Of a DNA stretch of 64,000 nt, positions 54,657 through 63,000 are shown in pieces; within the stretch, counting starts at the first letter, position 1, and each line of letters starts with the position of its first letter. The DNA is from Alkalimonas delamerensis (GTDB lineage: Bacteria > Pseudomonadota > Gammaproteobacteria > Enterobacterales > Alteromonadaceae). The notes under the pieces were generated by a model. That model was not told the DNA's origin, did not search any database, and saw only the letters and a list, made by a program, of their open reading frames with translations. The stretch spans positions 1 to 64,000 of the forward strand of contig NZ_JAUZVY010000003.1 of the NCBI RefSeq assembly GCF_030717955.1, in the 5' to 3' direction. A program made the translations under genes and the position numbers.

Positions 54657-55730
54657 TCAGGCTCCTGCAATGGCGTTGGCGATGGCACTGCCGACATCGG
54701 CGGTACCATAGGACGAATCGGGTTGAATATCGCGGGTGACAATGCCCTGCTGCAGGCATTGCTGCACCGCCTGCTCAATGGCTTTGGCGGCCTCTTCCAG
54801 CCCAAAGCTGTAACGCAGCATCAGGGCGGCACTTAAAATTTGGGCGATGGGGTTGGCAATGCCCTGGCCGGCGATATCCGGCGCGCTGCCACCGGCTGGC
54901 TCGTACAGGCCAAAGCCACTGCCGTTCAGGCTGGCCGAAGGCAATAAGCCCATCGAGCCGGCAATGGCGGCCAGTTCATCGGATAAAATATCGCCAAACA
55001 GGTTGTCGCACAGCAGCACATCAAATTGTTGTGGGCTGCGGATCAGTTGCATGGCGGCGTTGTCGATGTACATATGCTCCAGCGCAACATCCGGGAAATC
55101 TTTCGCCACTTCGGTCACCACCTCGCGCCACAAAATACTGGTTTGCAGCACATTGGCTTTGTCAATGGAAGTCACCTTGTGGCTGCGTTTTTGCGCCGCT
55201 TCAAAAGCCACCCGGGCAATGCGGCTGATTTCTGCTGTGCTGTAGGTCTGGGTATCGAAGGCGCTGTTCTCACCGCGGCCTTTTTCACCAAAGTAAATAC
55301 CTCCGGTTAGCTCGCGCACGCACAGCACATCCATGCCCTGACTGCTGACCCGTGGGTGCAGCGGCGACAAGTCGGCAAAGGCCGGGTAAATTTGGCCGGG
55401 ACGCAGGTTGCAGAATAAATCGAAGGTTTTACGCAGCGGCAGCAAAGAGCCGCGCTCGGGCTGCTGATCCGGTGCCAGCCCGGTCCACTTTGGGCCACCG
55501 ACCGAGCCAAACAAAATGGCATCGCTTTGCTGGCAGATGGATAAGGTCTGCGGCGGCAGTGGCTGACCAACGGCATCAATGGCGGCGCCGCCAACCAGGG
55601 CGTCGGTGCGCTCAAAGGTCAGGCCAAAACGCGCTTCCACCGCATTCAGTACCTTGTGGGCTTCGGCCATCACTTCCGGCCCGATGCCATCGCCTGCCAG
55701 GACGGCAACCTTAAAACGTGTCTGACTCAT
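54657..55730 (-). CDS. leuB: 3-isopropylmalate dehydrogenase
   Basis: A 357-residue LeuB: LAGDGIGPEVMAEA opening, substrate-binding RELTGGIYFG and the decarboxylating-dehydrogenase signature around NLFGDILSDELAAIAGSMGLLPSAS. It oxidises 3-isopropylmalate with NAD+. It overlaps leuA by 4 bases. Confidence 0.97.
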   Translation of the reverse strand: MSQTRFKVAVLAGDGIGPEVMAEAHKVLNAVEARFGLTFERTDALVGGAAIDAVGQPLPPQTLSICQQSDAILFGSVGGPKWTGLAPDQQPERGSLLPLRKTFDLFCNLRPGQIYPAFADLSPLHPRVSSQGMDVLCVRELTGGIYFGEKGRGENSAFDTQTYSTAEISRIARVAFEAAQKRSHKVTSIDKANVLQTSILWREVVTEVAKDFPDVALEHMYIDNAAMQLIRSPQQFDVLLCDNLFGDILSDELAAIAGSMGLLPSASLNGSGFGLYEPAGGSAPDIAGQGIANPIAQILSAALMLRYSFGLEEAAKAIEQAVQQCLQQGIVTRDIQPDSSYGTADVGSAIANAIAGA

Positions 55731-57301
55731 TCTGTTTCTGCTCCTGCGGTTCGTTGACGCGCTTGCTTGCAGGCATCGACCTGCTGGGCGCGTTGGATCA
55801 TATTCAACACATGGACATAGGCCAGCACCGAGGCGCGGACAATGTCTGTGGCAAGGCCGGCACCATGAAAACGGCGGCCTTCAAATTCGGCAATAATATC
55901 GACCTGGCCCAGCGCATCTTCGCCGCTGCCCTTGGCGGATAAGTTAAAATCCACCATCCGGATGGGCAGCTTGCTGATGCGCTGAATGGCTTGAAAAGCA
56001 GCTTCGACCGGACCATTGCCGGTGGCGGCTTCGGTCAGCAGGTCGTCGCCGCAGCGCAGGCCAACGGTAGCGCTGGCCACATGGCCGGTATGGGTGGAGG
56101 AGCTTAAGAACTCCAGTTGGTAAAACTCGTCCTGCTCCTGCAGGTTCTGGAAAAACACCAGGGCTTCCAAATCGTAATCAAACACCCGGCCTTTCTGATC
56201 GGCCAGTGCCAGAAAGCTCTGGTACAGCTCGTCCAGGTTGTAGTCGTTTTGGCTGTAGCCCAGATCACTTAAGCGGTGCTGGATCACATGACGGCCAGAG
56301 CGTGAGGTCAGGTTCAGTTCGTTCTGACGAATGCCGACTTGCTCCGGGGCCATAATTTCGTAGGTATTCTGTGCTTTTAACACCCCGTCCTGATGAATGC
56401 CGGATGAGTGGGCAAAGGCATTTTCGCCAACCACCGCCTTGTTCGGCTGAATGGGCATGTTGCAGATCTGGCTGACCAGATGCGAGCTGCGGTAAATCTC
56501 GGTGGTTTTAATGTCGGTGTACAGCGGCGCAAACACATCCTGGCGGGTTCGTACGATCATCGCCACTTCTTCCAGCGAGCAGTTGCCGGCACGCTCGCCA
56601 ATGCCATTGACGGTACACTCAATCTGACGGGCCCCGGCCTGCACCGCGCTGATGCTGTTGGCCACGGCCAGCCCTAAGTCGTTGTGGCAATGCACGCTCA
56701 ACCGGGCTTTGTCGATGTTCGGTACCTTGTTTTTTAGCGCATGAATAATGGCAGCAAACTCAGTCGGAATGGTGTAGCCCACGGTGTCCGGAATATTGAT
56801 GGTGGTGGCACCGGCGGCAATGGCACGTTCAATGATGTAACACAGATCGTCTATCGGGGTGCGGCCGGCATCTTCGCAGGAGAACTCGATATCGTCGGTG
56901 TAACGGCTGGCCTGACGGATGGCCGCCACCGCTTGCTCGGTCGCCTGCTGCAGAGTCTTGCGCAGCTTGTACTCCAGGTGCAGCGGTGAGGTGGCGATAA
57001 AGGTATGGATCCGCTTACGCTCGGCGTCTTTTAACGCTTCGCCGCAGGCTTCAATATCGCCGGCCACGGCCCGGGCCAGGCCACAGATTACCGGGCCTTT
57101 GACTTCGCGGGCTATGCGCTGCACCGAGTCAAAATCACCGGGGGACGACACCGGGAAGCCGACCTCCATCACATCGACATTCAGCCGGGCGATGGCATGG
57201 GCCAGTTGGATCTTTTGCTTCTGGCTTAAACTGGCCCGAAGTGCCTGTTCGCCGTCACGCAGGGTGGTGTCGAAGATCCAGATTTTATTGTCCGCACTCA
57301 T
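55727..57301 (-). CDS. leuA: 2-isopropylmalate synthase
   Basis: A 524-residue LeuA, the committing enzyme of leucine synthesis. The TIM barrel has IFDTTLRDGEQA and SVHCHNDLGLAVANS (metal His residues); the C-terminal LeuA dimer domain (about 395-510) is the leucine feedback site. The start is ATG 57301; GGAA lies upstream. Preceded by a leader peptide gene and attenuator. Confidence 0.97.
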   Translation of the reverse strand: MSADNKIWIFDTTLRDGEQALRASLSQKQKIQLAHAIARLNVDVMEVGFPVSSPGDFDSVQRIAREVKGPVICGLARAVAGDIEACGEALKDAERKRIHTFIATSPLHLEYKLRKTLQQATEQAVAAIRQASRYTDDIEFSCEDAGRTPIDDLCYIIERAIAAGATTINIPDTVGYTIPTEFAAIIHALKNKVPNIDKARLSVHCHNDLGLAVANSISAVQAGARQIECTVNGIGERAGNCSLEEVAMIVRTRQDVFAPLYTDIKTTEIYRSSHLVSQICNMPIQPNKAVVGENAFAHSSGIHQDGVLKAQNTYEIMAPEQVGIRQNELNLTSRSGRHVIQHRLSDLGYSQNDYNLDELYQSFLALADQKGRVFDYDLEALVFFQNLQEQDEFYQLEFLSSSTHTGHVASATVGLRCGDDLLTEAATGNGPVEAAFQAIQRISKLPIRMVDFNLSAKGSGEDALGQVDIIAEFEGRRFHGAGLATDIVRASVLAYVHVLNMIQRAQQVDACKQARQRTAGAETE

Positions 57302-57353
57302 GCTGCTTTCCTTACTTGTTTGTTGCCTGGCTGGGAGCTTGCTGCCTAAAAGC

Positions 57354-57386
57354 AAAAAACCCCGGCCTGTGGCACGGGGTTTTTTT
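57354..57386 (-). terminator. leu operon attenuator
   Basis: Read leftward, AAAAAACCCCG and CGGGGTTTTTT form a terminator between leuL and leuA. CACGGGG in the leader (57425-57431 on the plus strand as CCCCGTG) can pair with CCCCGTG in the 5' arm (57373-57379), giving an antiterminator. Confidence 0.85.
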
Positions 57387-57401
57387 CAGAATTTGGCTGC
57401 G

Positions 57402-57491
57402 TTACTTGCGCACAGCACCAACTGCCCCGTGTGGTATACGACGGAGGAGGAGGTTGATAATAATGCTGTTGTGGCAAGCATTCAGTGGCAT
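57402..57491 (-). CDS. leuL: leu operon leader peptide
   Basis: A 29-codon reading frame 190 bases before leuA, start ATG 57491 with AAGG 8 bases upstream. Its middle reads Ile-Ile-Ile-Asn-Leu-Leu-Leu-Arg-Arg; the three leucines are CTC codons in a row. Stop TAA is just before the attenuator. Position, codon content and the alternative RNA pairings match ribosome-mediated attenuation: stalling at Leu codons under leucine shortage would favour the antiterminator. Confidence 0.8.
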   Translation of the reverse strand: MPLNACHNSIIINLLLRRIPHGAVGAVRK

Positions 57492-57552
57492 TGTGGTTCG
57501 CCTTATTTTTGTACTGGCTCTATTAGTACCACCATTTTTTTGGGGTTGCAAC

Positions 57553-57558
57553 AGTATA
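57553..57558 (-). promoter_or_regulatory. possible -10 box for leuLABCD
   Basis: TATACT on the minus strand, about 62 bases before the leuL start. The -35 match is poor. Confidence 0.3.
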
Positions 57559-57642
57559 GATGGCTAAACGTCGATCTTTTTCAGTGGTCGGCGCAGCCGG
57601 TTGCCAGGGGCAAGCTGCCGTCAGCACTGGGTTTTAGCGCCT

Positions 57643-57660
57643 TGTCGCAAAATTGTGACA
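57643..57660 (+). promoter_or_regulatory. GlrR-type activator site 1 (TGTC-N10-GACA)
   Basis: TGTC at 57643-57646 and GACA at 57657-57660 with exactly ten bases between. This is the recognition pattern known for GlrR at E. coli glmY; glrR is encoded downstream at 60183. Confidence 0.7.
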
Positions 57661-57707
57661 GTGTAAGCTCATGATTTAATTGTATTTTGCCAATTGCTGC
57701 GCTTTAT

Positions 57708-57725
57708 TGTCGCCAATCAGCGACA
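57708..57725 (+). promoter_or_regulatory. GlrR-type activator site 2 (TGTC-N10-GACA)
   Basis: A second exact TGTC-N10-GACA, 65 bases after the first and about 63 bases before the sigma-54 -24 element, a normal distance for an enhancer-binding protein. Confidence 0.7.
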
Positions 57726-57787
57726 GTATTTGGGGTGCAGCACATCGATTGTTAGATAAAGTGTTGATTCATAGGCAAAAATAAAGT

Positions 57788-57803
57788 TGGCACAACAGTT
57801 GTA
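57788..57803 (+). promoter_or_regulatory. sigma-54 promoter
   Basis: TGGCAC-N5-TTGTA: GG and GT are ten bases apart as required for -24/-12 elements; TTGT replaces the commoner TTGC, as at some real sigma-54 promoters. Transcription should start near 57813 and run into the small membrane-protein gene. Confidence 0.7.
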
Positions 57804-57870
57804 TTCATCACCTCAGAACGCGCTGGAATTTCACCATGAATTTTGTATCACAGCGCCTGAGGAGGCTACG

Positions 57871-58053
57871 ATGGACCCTGTTATTGCTGCATTGGTCACT
57901 TTTTTGATTCTGAATCTGATGCTGGTTACCGCCATGCTGCGTCGTATCGATCTGAACAATGAAAGCGTTATTGCCTGGGAGCGTGAGCAGGCATCGACAG
58001 CCGCTGCTGCAACAGCCCTGTCGCCAGAGGTTGAGCCTGCCACGGGCAATTGA
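57871..58053 (+). CDS. 60-residue single-pass membrane protein
   Basis: A short protein with one membrane helix (about residues 4-25, ALVTFLILNLMLVTAML), then RRIDLNNESVIAWEREQ and an Ala/Thr-rich tail. GAGGAGG stands 5 bases before ATG 57871; a longer frame to 57787 would begin inside the sigma-54 element. I recognise no family. It sits where E. coli has glmY, between a GlrR-controlled promoter and glrK. Confidence 0.72.
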   Translation: MDPVIAALVTFLILNLMLVTAMLRRIDLNNESVIAWEREQASTAAAATALSPEVEPATGN

Positions 58054-58065
58054 TTCCCCTTGATG

Positions 58066-58131
58066 GTCTGTGGCCTGAACAGCCGGTTCATTCCGGTGAA
58101 TTGGGTCACTCCGGTTCGCTGGGCCACAGAC
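58066..58131 (+). other. long stem-loop between the small membrane gene and glrK
   Basis: GTCTGTGGCC (58066-58075) pairs perfectly with GGCCACAGAC (58122-58131). The 46-base loop holds smaller inverted repeats (GAAC/GTTC around AGCCG). No T run follows directly, so it may be a partial terminator, a processing site or a structured RNA. Confidence 0.5.
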
Positions 58132-58190
58132 TGTCGCTTCTTCTCTAAACACGGTATGCTTGCATTAAATCGGACGACCGTATCCAATCG

Positions 58191-59609
58191 ATGAAACTTC
58201 AACTGCTGCAAACCGCTTCGCTGCGACAACTGGTGTTGTCCAGCTTTGTGCTGGCGCTGATCCCGGTGGCGGTGTTGATGTGGCAAAGTCACCGTGCCTT
58301 AACTGGCATCAGCCAGCAAGCGGTAGAGCAGGCCAGCACCTCGGCTGCCAGCGTGCGGCGGATGGAACAAATGCAAAACCAGGTGGTGGATATTGAGCGC
58401 GCCATCCGCCAGTTTGCCGTGCTGAAAACCGAAGCACTGGCCCGGCTGGCGCAAAACCATCTGGCCAGTTACCAGCAACTGTTGCCTCAGGTTTGTCAGT
58501 CACTCAGCGAAAGCAGCTTGTGCCAGCAACAAGAGCTGACCCTGCAGCAACTCCATCAATCCTTTACCCAGCAAAGTGCCGACCAGTTAGAACCTTTACT
58601 GCAGCAACTGCGTCAGCAGCAAAGCCGCTTGTCGCAGCAGATCTGGCAACAACTGGAGCTGCAACTGGCAACGCAGCAGCGCGACGTCGCCTCGGCCCAG
58701 CAGCAACTGACCTGGCAAACCATACTGTTGGTATTTTTAACCTTATTGCTGGTGATTTGGGGTTCGCGCCGTATTACCAGCCCGGTTACCATGCTGGAGC
58801 GGATGATCCGTGCCATTGGCCGGCAGCAGCCTTTCCCGGAAGCCCGAGTGCAGGGGCCGAAAGAGCTGACCGAGCTGGGTGAGCAGCTGCGGGTGCTGGC
58901 CGGTCGTTTGCATCAGCTGGAGTCTTTGCGGCTGATTTTACTGCGTCATGCCTCGCATGAACTGAAAACGCCGTTATCCAGTATTCGTGAAGGCTGTTCT
59001 TTACTGACCGAAGAGTTGGTCGGGCCTTTAACGCCGCAGCAGCAGGAAGTGGTGGCTTTGCTAAACGGCAGTGCCGATCGGCTGAGTCAGCTGACCGAGC
59101 AGTTGCTGGATTACAACCGCTTGCTGCAACAAGCCAAACCTGAGTTAAAATGGCACCCGGCCCGCGCCATGATAGAAGCCTGTGTGCAGGACCATACCCT
59201 GGCGCTGCAGCAGCGGGGACAGGCGGTGCAGCTGCGCTGTGAACCCGACAAGCTGTTTACCGACGCGGTCTTGTTCCGGCGGATTTTGGACAACCTGATC
59301 AACAATGTGCAGGCCTACGGTGCCGAGAACAGCGAGGTGCATATCCGGCTGTACGCCCGGGACCACTGCTGGTGGCTGGAGGTGGCCAATCAGGGGCAGC
59401 CCATCGCGCCCGAGCAGCGCGAACGGCTGTTCGAGCCCTTTCAGCGCGGTCAGACGCAGCGCCATGATCAGGTGCAGGGCTCAGGCTTAGGTTTATCAAT
59501 TGTCGCCGATTGTGCCCGTTTGTTGGGGGGCAAGGCCGACATCGTGGATGCTCCGCCGGCGGATTTTTGTGTACGTATCCGTCTGCCGATGCCCGGGGAG
59601 GGTGAATGA
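58191..59609 (+). CDS. glrK: sensor histidine kinase GlrK/QseE
   Basis: A 472-residue kinase: membrane segments at about residues 15-33 and 175-195 flank a Gln-rich helical periplasmic domain; a HAMP linker follows, then the H-box with His256 (RHASHELKTPLSSI), the N-box (LDNLINNVQAYG) and the G-box (GSGLGLSIVADC). Paired with QseG and GlrR in the conserved order. Overlaps qseG by 4 bases. Confidence 0.93.
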   Translation: MKLQLLQTASLRQLVLSSFVLALIPVAVLMWQSHRALTGISQQAVEQASTSAASVRRMEQMQNQVVDIERAIRQFAVLKTEALARLAQNHLASYQQLLPQVCQSLSESSLCQQQELTLQQLHQSFTQQSADQLEPLLQQLRQQQSRLSQQIWQQLELQLATQQRDVASAQQQLTWQTILLVFLTLLLVIWGSRRITSPVTMLERMIRAIGRQQPFPEARVQGPKELTELGEQLRVLAGRLHQLESLRLILLRHASHELKTPLSSIREGCSLLTEELVGPLTPQQQEVVALLNGSADRLSQLTEQLLDYNRLLQQAKPELKWHPARAMIEACVQDHTLALQQRGQAVQLRCEPDKLFTDAVLFRRILDNLINNVQAYGAENSEVHIRLYARDHCWWLEVANQGQPIAPEQRERLFEPFQRGQTQRHDQVQGSGLGLSIVADCARLLGGKADIVDAPPADFCVRIRLPMPGEGE

Positions 59610-60190
59610 AAACTTTCGTGATACTGTTGTTGCTGCTTGGTCTGACCGGCTGCCAACTGCTGGCGACCCAGCCCGCAGCGCCAGAGGTGGTGGTGCCGGA
59701 GTTGCCTGAGCCCGAATCTGAAGCAGCAGCCGAACCGGAGGAAGCACATCAGCTGGCGCTGAGTGACGATGACAGCAGTGTACTGGCCTGGCTGCAGTTT
59801 CGGCAGCAGGTTCTAAACAGCAGCTCCTTGCAACGGGAGCAGTGGGAACTGGATAGCTCCGAAGACGTGGCGGCCATTCAACAGAGCCTGATGCAGCTGC
59901 ATCCGGAGAACAATTACTTAACCCGCTTCCGGGCTCAGATGCAGTTGGGCGAACACCTGATGCAGGCAGCGCCGGATCTGGCGGCATTGTTTGGTTGGGA
60001 TTTGGCTTTTAATCAAAAGCTGCTGGAAGCCGAGTCGGCCATCAGCGCCCTGAGTCGCAGCCTGGCCGATGTGCAGCAAGAGCAGGAAGTACTGCAAGCC
60101 CGCAATCGGGAGCTGGAGCAGCAAATCGAAGCCCTGACCCAAATCGAAGCCCGTCTGAATCAGCCGGATAATGGAGTGGATCATGAGTAA
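59606..60190 (+). CDS. qseG: QseG-like lipoprotein
   Basis: A 194-residue lipoprotein with lipobox LTGC (Cys about residue 16), an acidic Pro/Glu-rich stretch (about 23-50) and a C-terminal coiled coil (about 140-190). Position between kinase and regulator identifies it as QseG, which in enterobacteria contacts the kinase periplasmic domain. It overlaps glrR. Confidence 0.85.
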   Translation: MKTFVILLLLLGLTGCQLLATQPAAPEVVVPELPEPESEAAAEPEEAHQLALSDDDSSVLAWLQFRQQVLNSSSLQREQWELDSSEDVAAIQQSLMQLHPENNYLTRFRAQMQLGEHLMQAAPDLAALFGWDLAFNQKLLEAESAISALSRSLADVQQEQEVLQARNRELEQQIEALTQIEARLNQPDNGVDHE

Positions 60191-61532
60191 CACCATGAGT
60201 CGCGTGTTGTTGGTGGATGATGATCCCAGTTTGCTGCGCCTGCTAACGCTGCGTCTGGAAGGCGAAGGCATGGTGGTGCAAACCGCCGATTGCGCCGAAG
60301 CGGCGCTGGAGGTGCTGGCCAAACAGGATGTCGAGGTGGTGCTGAGCGATCTGCGGATGCCGGGGCTGGATGGCATGGCCTTGTTCGATGAAATCGCCCG
60401 CCGCAATCCCGGCTTGCCGGTGATTTTAATGACCGCCCATGGTTCCATCCCCGAAGCGGTCGCGGCGACTCAACGCGGCGTCTTTGGCTTTTTAACCAAG
60501 CCGCTCGATCACAGCGAGCTGCGCGATAGTCTGCAGCAGGCGCTGCACCAAAGCCTGCCGGAGCAGTCGGATTGGCGCGCGGCCATTATCAGCCGCTCCG
60601 AGCAGATGGAAACCGTATTGCAGCAAGCGCAGCGGGTGGCGCAGCGCGATGTCAGTGTGCTGATCACCGGCGCCAGTGGCACCGGTAAGGAGCTGCTGGC
60701 GCGGGCCATTCATTGTGCCAGCCCACGGGCAGAAAAGCCTTTTGTGGCGATTAACTGCGGCGCCTTGCCCGAGCACCTGCTGGAGTCCGAGCTGTTTGGT
60801 CACACCAAAGGCGCTTTTACCGGCGCGGTGAATGAGCACAATGGCCTGTTCCGCGAAGCCGATGGCGGCACCTTGTTCCTGGATGAAATCGGCGATATGC
60901 CGTTGCCGCTGCAGGTCAAATTATTGCGCGCCTTGCAGGAGCGGCAAATCCGGCCGGTTGGCAGCAGCAAAACCATCCCGATCAATGTGCGGGTGCTGTC
61001 GGCCACCCATCAGGATTTGCAGCAGGCGATGGGCGAGGGCAGCTTCCGCGAAGATTTGTACTACCGGTTGAATGTGGTCAATTTGCAGTTGCCAGCGCTG
61101 GAGCAGCGGCCGGAAGATATTCCATTGCTGGCGCGCCATGCGCTGCAGCAAAGCGCCGAGCGTCATCAGGTCAATGCCACCCGTTTTACCGACGATGCGA
61201 TGCAGCTGCTGACCACGGCCAAATGGCCGGGCAATGTCCGTCAGCTGGTCAATGTGGTGGAGCAGTGTGTGGCCTTAACCCATGGCCCGGTGATCAGTGC
61301 CAGTTTGGTCGAGCAGGCGCTGGCGCAGGACAGCAGCTACTGGCCTACCTTAACCGAAGCGCGCGATCAGTTTGAGCGCCAGTACCTGGTGCGGGTGCTG
61401 CAAATGACCGATGGCCATGTCACCCGGGCGGCGGAGCTGGCCGGGCGCAACCGCACCGATTTTTACAAGCTGCTGAAAAAGCATGATCTGAGCGCCCAGC
61501 AGGTGACGGAAGACAAAGAAGCCAGCGAGTAA
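60183..61532 (+). CDS. glrR: sigma-54-dependent response regulator GlrR/QseF
   Basis: A 449-residue three-domain activator: receiver with phospho-acceptor Asp56 (VVLSDLRMPG), AAA+ domain with Walker A GASGTGKE and the sigma-54 contact loop GAFTGA, and a C-terminal Fis-type helix-turn-helix (HVTRAAELAGRNRTDFYKLLKKH). The start is ATG 60183, which overlaps qseG by 8 bases; ATG 60171 is also possible. Predicted target: the two TGTC-N10-GACA sites upstream of this same locus. Confidence 0.95.
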   Translation: MSNTMSRVLLVDDDPSLLRLLTLRLEGEGMVVQTADCAEAALEVLAKQDVEVVLSDLRMPGLDGMALFDEIARRNPGLPVILMTAHGSIPEAVAATQRGVFGFLTKPLDHSELRDSLQQALHQSLPEQSDWRAAIISRSEQMETVLQQAQRVAQRDVSVLITGASGTGKELLARAIHCASPRAEKPFVAINCGALPEHLLESELFGHTKGAFTGAVNEHNGLFREADGGTLFLDEIGDMPLPLQVKLLRALQERQIRPVGSSKTIPINVRVLSATHQDLQQAMGEGSFREDLYYRLNVVNLQLPALEQRPEDIPLLARHALQQSAERHQVNATRFTDDAMQLLTTAKWPGNVRQLVNVVEQCVALTHGPVISASLVEQALAQDSSYWPTLTEARDQFERQYLVRVLQMTDGHVTRAAELAGRNRTDFYKLLKKHDLSAQQVTEDKEASE

Positions 61533-61577
61533 AGCCCCCGGCCAGTTCTGTGTGGGTTAAAACCCAGCGCTGGGCCA

Positions 61578-61586
61578 TGGTATACT
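61578..61586 (+). promoter_or_regulatory. extended -10 promoter of the DUF2288 gene
   Basis: TGG-TATACT, 30 bases before the start codon; no strong -35. A CCCAGCGCTGGG palindrome lies just upstream (61563-61574). Confidence 0.5.
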
Positions 61587-61616
61587 GCAGGCAGTAACTG
61601 CTTTTAAGGAAACCCC

Positions 61617-61955
61617 ATGACTGCCATCACCCCACCGGAGATTGAAACCCCGGAACTGATCAAAGCCAAAATCACCAGCGAAACCGCCCGCATCAACTGG
61701 CTGGAACTGCAAAAATTCTACGCCGCCGGCTCAGTGGTGGCGGTGGATCTCAGCCTGGATTTGGTGGATGTGGCCTATGCCTTTAGTCAGGATCACAGCC
61801 AGCAGGTGCAAAGCTGGCTAACGCAGGGGTTGGTGAAGCGGGTGGAGGAAGCGCAAGCCAAACAGTGGTTTGATGCCGAGCAAGAGCTTTGGGCTGTGGT
61901 GATCGCGCCCTGGGTGCTGGTGCAGGACAAACCCACCGCCAGCCAGCTGAACTAA
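61617..61955 (+). CDS. DUF2288 family protein
   Basis: A 112-residue soluble protein: LIKAKITSETARINWLELQKFYAAGSVV and the W-x(8)-APWVLVQ ending are the DUF2288 pattern. TAAGGA precedes the ATG. Function unknown. A stem-loop CGCCACT/AGTGGCG (61964-61981) follows the stop and probably ends the transcript. Confidence 0.88.
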   Translation: MTAITPPEIETPELIKAKITSETARINWLELQKFYAAGSVVAVDLSLDLVDVAYAFSQDHSQQVQSWLTQGLVKRVEEAQAKQWFDAEQELWAVVIAPWVLVQDKPTASQLN

Positions 61956-62048
61956 GCTGTTCGCCACTGGTTAGTGGCGGACGTTATATCCCAGTAACTT
62001 CAAGATACGAGTTTTAGCGTCGCTGGGCGAAAAGTGCGTTATGCGCCA

Positions 62049-62294
62049 TCAGAACTTCCTTACACTGTCACTGAAGGTGCCGTTGGCTGCAACAAATTGA
62101 TTGTAGGCCTGAATGGCATCGGCGTTTTCGCGCAACCATTGTGCCCGTTGCTCGTTTCGCACCTGTTCGGCTAACGCCTGCTCCAGTGTCGCGGACAGAT
62201 TGATGTTCAGCTCCCGGGCTTTTTCGAGTAAATCACAGTTAATGCTGACATTGGTCGGCTTTTTAGCGGCTCGGGTGTCGTAGGCATGGTTCAT
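62049..62294 (-). CDS. CcdA-like antitoxin without a CcdB partner
   Basis: An 81-residue antitoxin: N-terminal ribbon-helix-helix (KPTNVSINCDLLEKARELNIN) and the CcdA-like C-terminus ANGTFSDSVRKF that would bind CcdB. The sequence directly after it offers only an 11-codon frame, not a CcdB toxin, so it appears orphaned. Upstream, GCATA-GGG-TATGC (62320-62332) is a possible operator. Confidence 0.82.
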   Translation of the reverse strand: MNHAYDTRAAKKPTNVSINCDLLEKARELNINLSATLEQALAEQVRNEQRAQWLRENADAIQAYNQFVAANGTFSDSVRKF

Positions 62295-62423
62295 AGCTGC
62301 TGCTCGATAGAGGGCATGTGCATAGGGTATGCGTATACAGGACGGAAGGCAAGGTGGTAACCTGTGCGCTTTACCATCCTGCAGGCTTCGGCTAGAGTGT
62401 TTAAAACACCAGCCGGAGCTTTT

Positions 62424-62990
62424 ATGGGCGCAGACTACAAAACCGTTGCCAGTTCCAAAGTCACCTTATCGCAGCTGATGCTGCCATCGCATTCCAATTT
62501 CAGCGGTAAAATCCACGGCGGTTACCTGTTGTCCTTAATGGATCAGGTGGCGTTTGCCTGCGGCTCCAAGTTCAGCGGCCGCTATTGCGTCACCGCTTCG
62601 GTCGACCGGGTAGATTTTCTGAACCCGATCGAAGTCGGCGAGCTGGTTACCTTAAAAGCCTCGGTCAACTTTGTCGGCAGCAGCTCCATGGTGATCGGCA
62701 TCCGGGTCGATGCGCAAAACATCCAGACCGATGCCATCAAGCACTGCAATTCCTCTTACTTCACCATGATTGCCAAAGACGAGCAGGGCCAGAGCGTGCC
62801 GGTACCCCGGCTTATTTTAACCAGCGAGCTGGAAGTGATGCGCTACCTGCAAAGCGCCGAGCGCATCCGCCAACGCAAAGCCCGCCAGGCGATGACACTA
62901 CCCTGCGGCGGCGCCCTGCAAGCAGCTCTAACAGAGATCCGCCAGCACTTTGATGCGAAAATCGAACTGGCTGATTCTGAGCTTAGTTAG
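62424..62990 (+). CDS. acyl-CoA thioesterase, hotdog fold
   Basis: A 188-residue thioesterase of the YciA/ACOT type: LMLPSHSNFSGKIHGGYLLSLMDQVAFACGSKF carries the conserved N-F-x-G-x-x-H-G-G and the catalytic Asp; RVDFLNPIEVGELVTLKA follows. GGAG lies 6 bases before ATG 62424; the extension upstream is unsupported. It hydrolyses acyl-CoA, chain length unknown. A GCAGCAAGCAC/GTGTTTGCTGC stem (62992-63029) follows. Confidence 0.9.
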   Translation: MGADYKTVASSKVTLSQLMLPSHSNFSGKIHGGYLLSLMDQVAFACGSKFSGRYCVTASVDRVDFLNPIEVGELVTLKASVNFVGSSSMVIGIRVDAQNIQTDAIKHCNSSYFTMIAKDEQGQSVPVPRLILTSELEVMRYLQSAERIRQRKARQAMTLPCGGALQAALTEIRQHFDAKIELADSELS

Positions 62991-63000
62991 GGCAGCAAGC

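Noticed and set aside
57463..57567. A 34-codon plus-strand frame with a GGAGGAGGAGG ribosome-site look-alike and a hydrophobic peptide
   Set aside because: The purine run is the complement of the AAC-CTC-CTC-CTC codons of the minus-strand leu leader, and the frame is antisense to leuL. The leader explains both signals.
61962..62048. attC-like or CcdB remnant between the DUF2288 gene and the antitoxin
   Set aside because: The stem is a simple GC hairpin that fits a terminator, and the 11-codon frame after the antitoxin has no CcdB resemblance.
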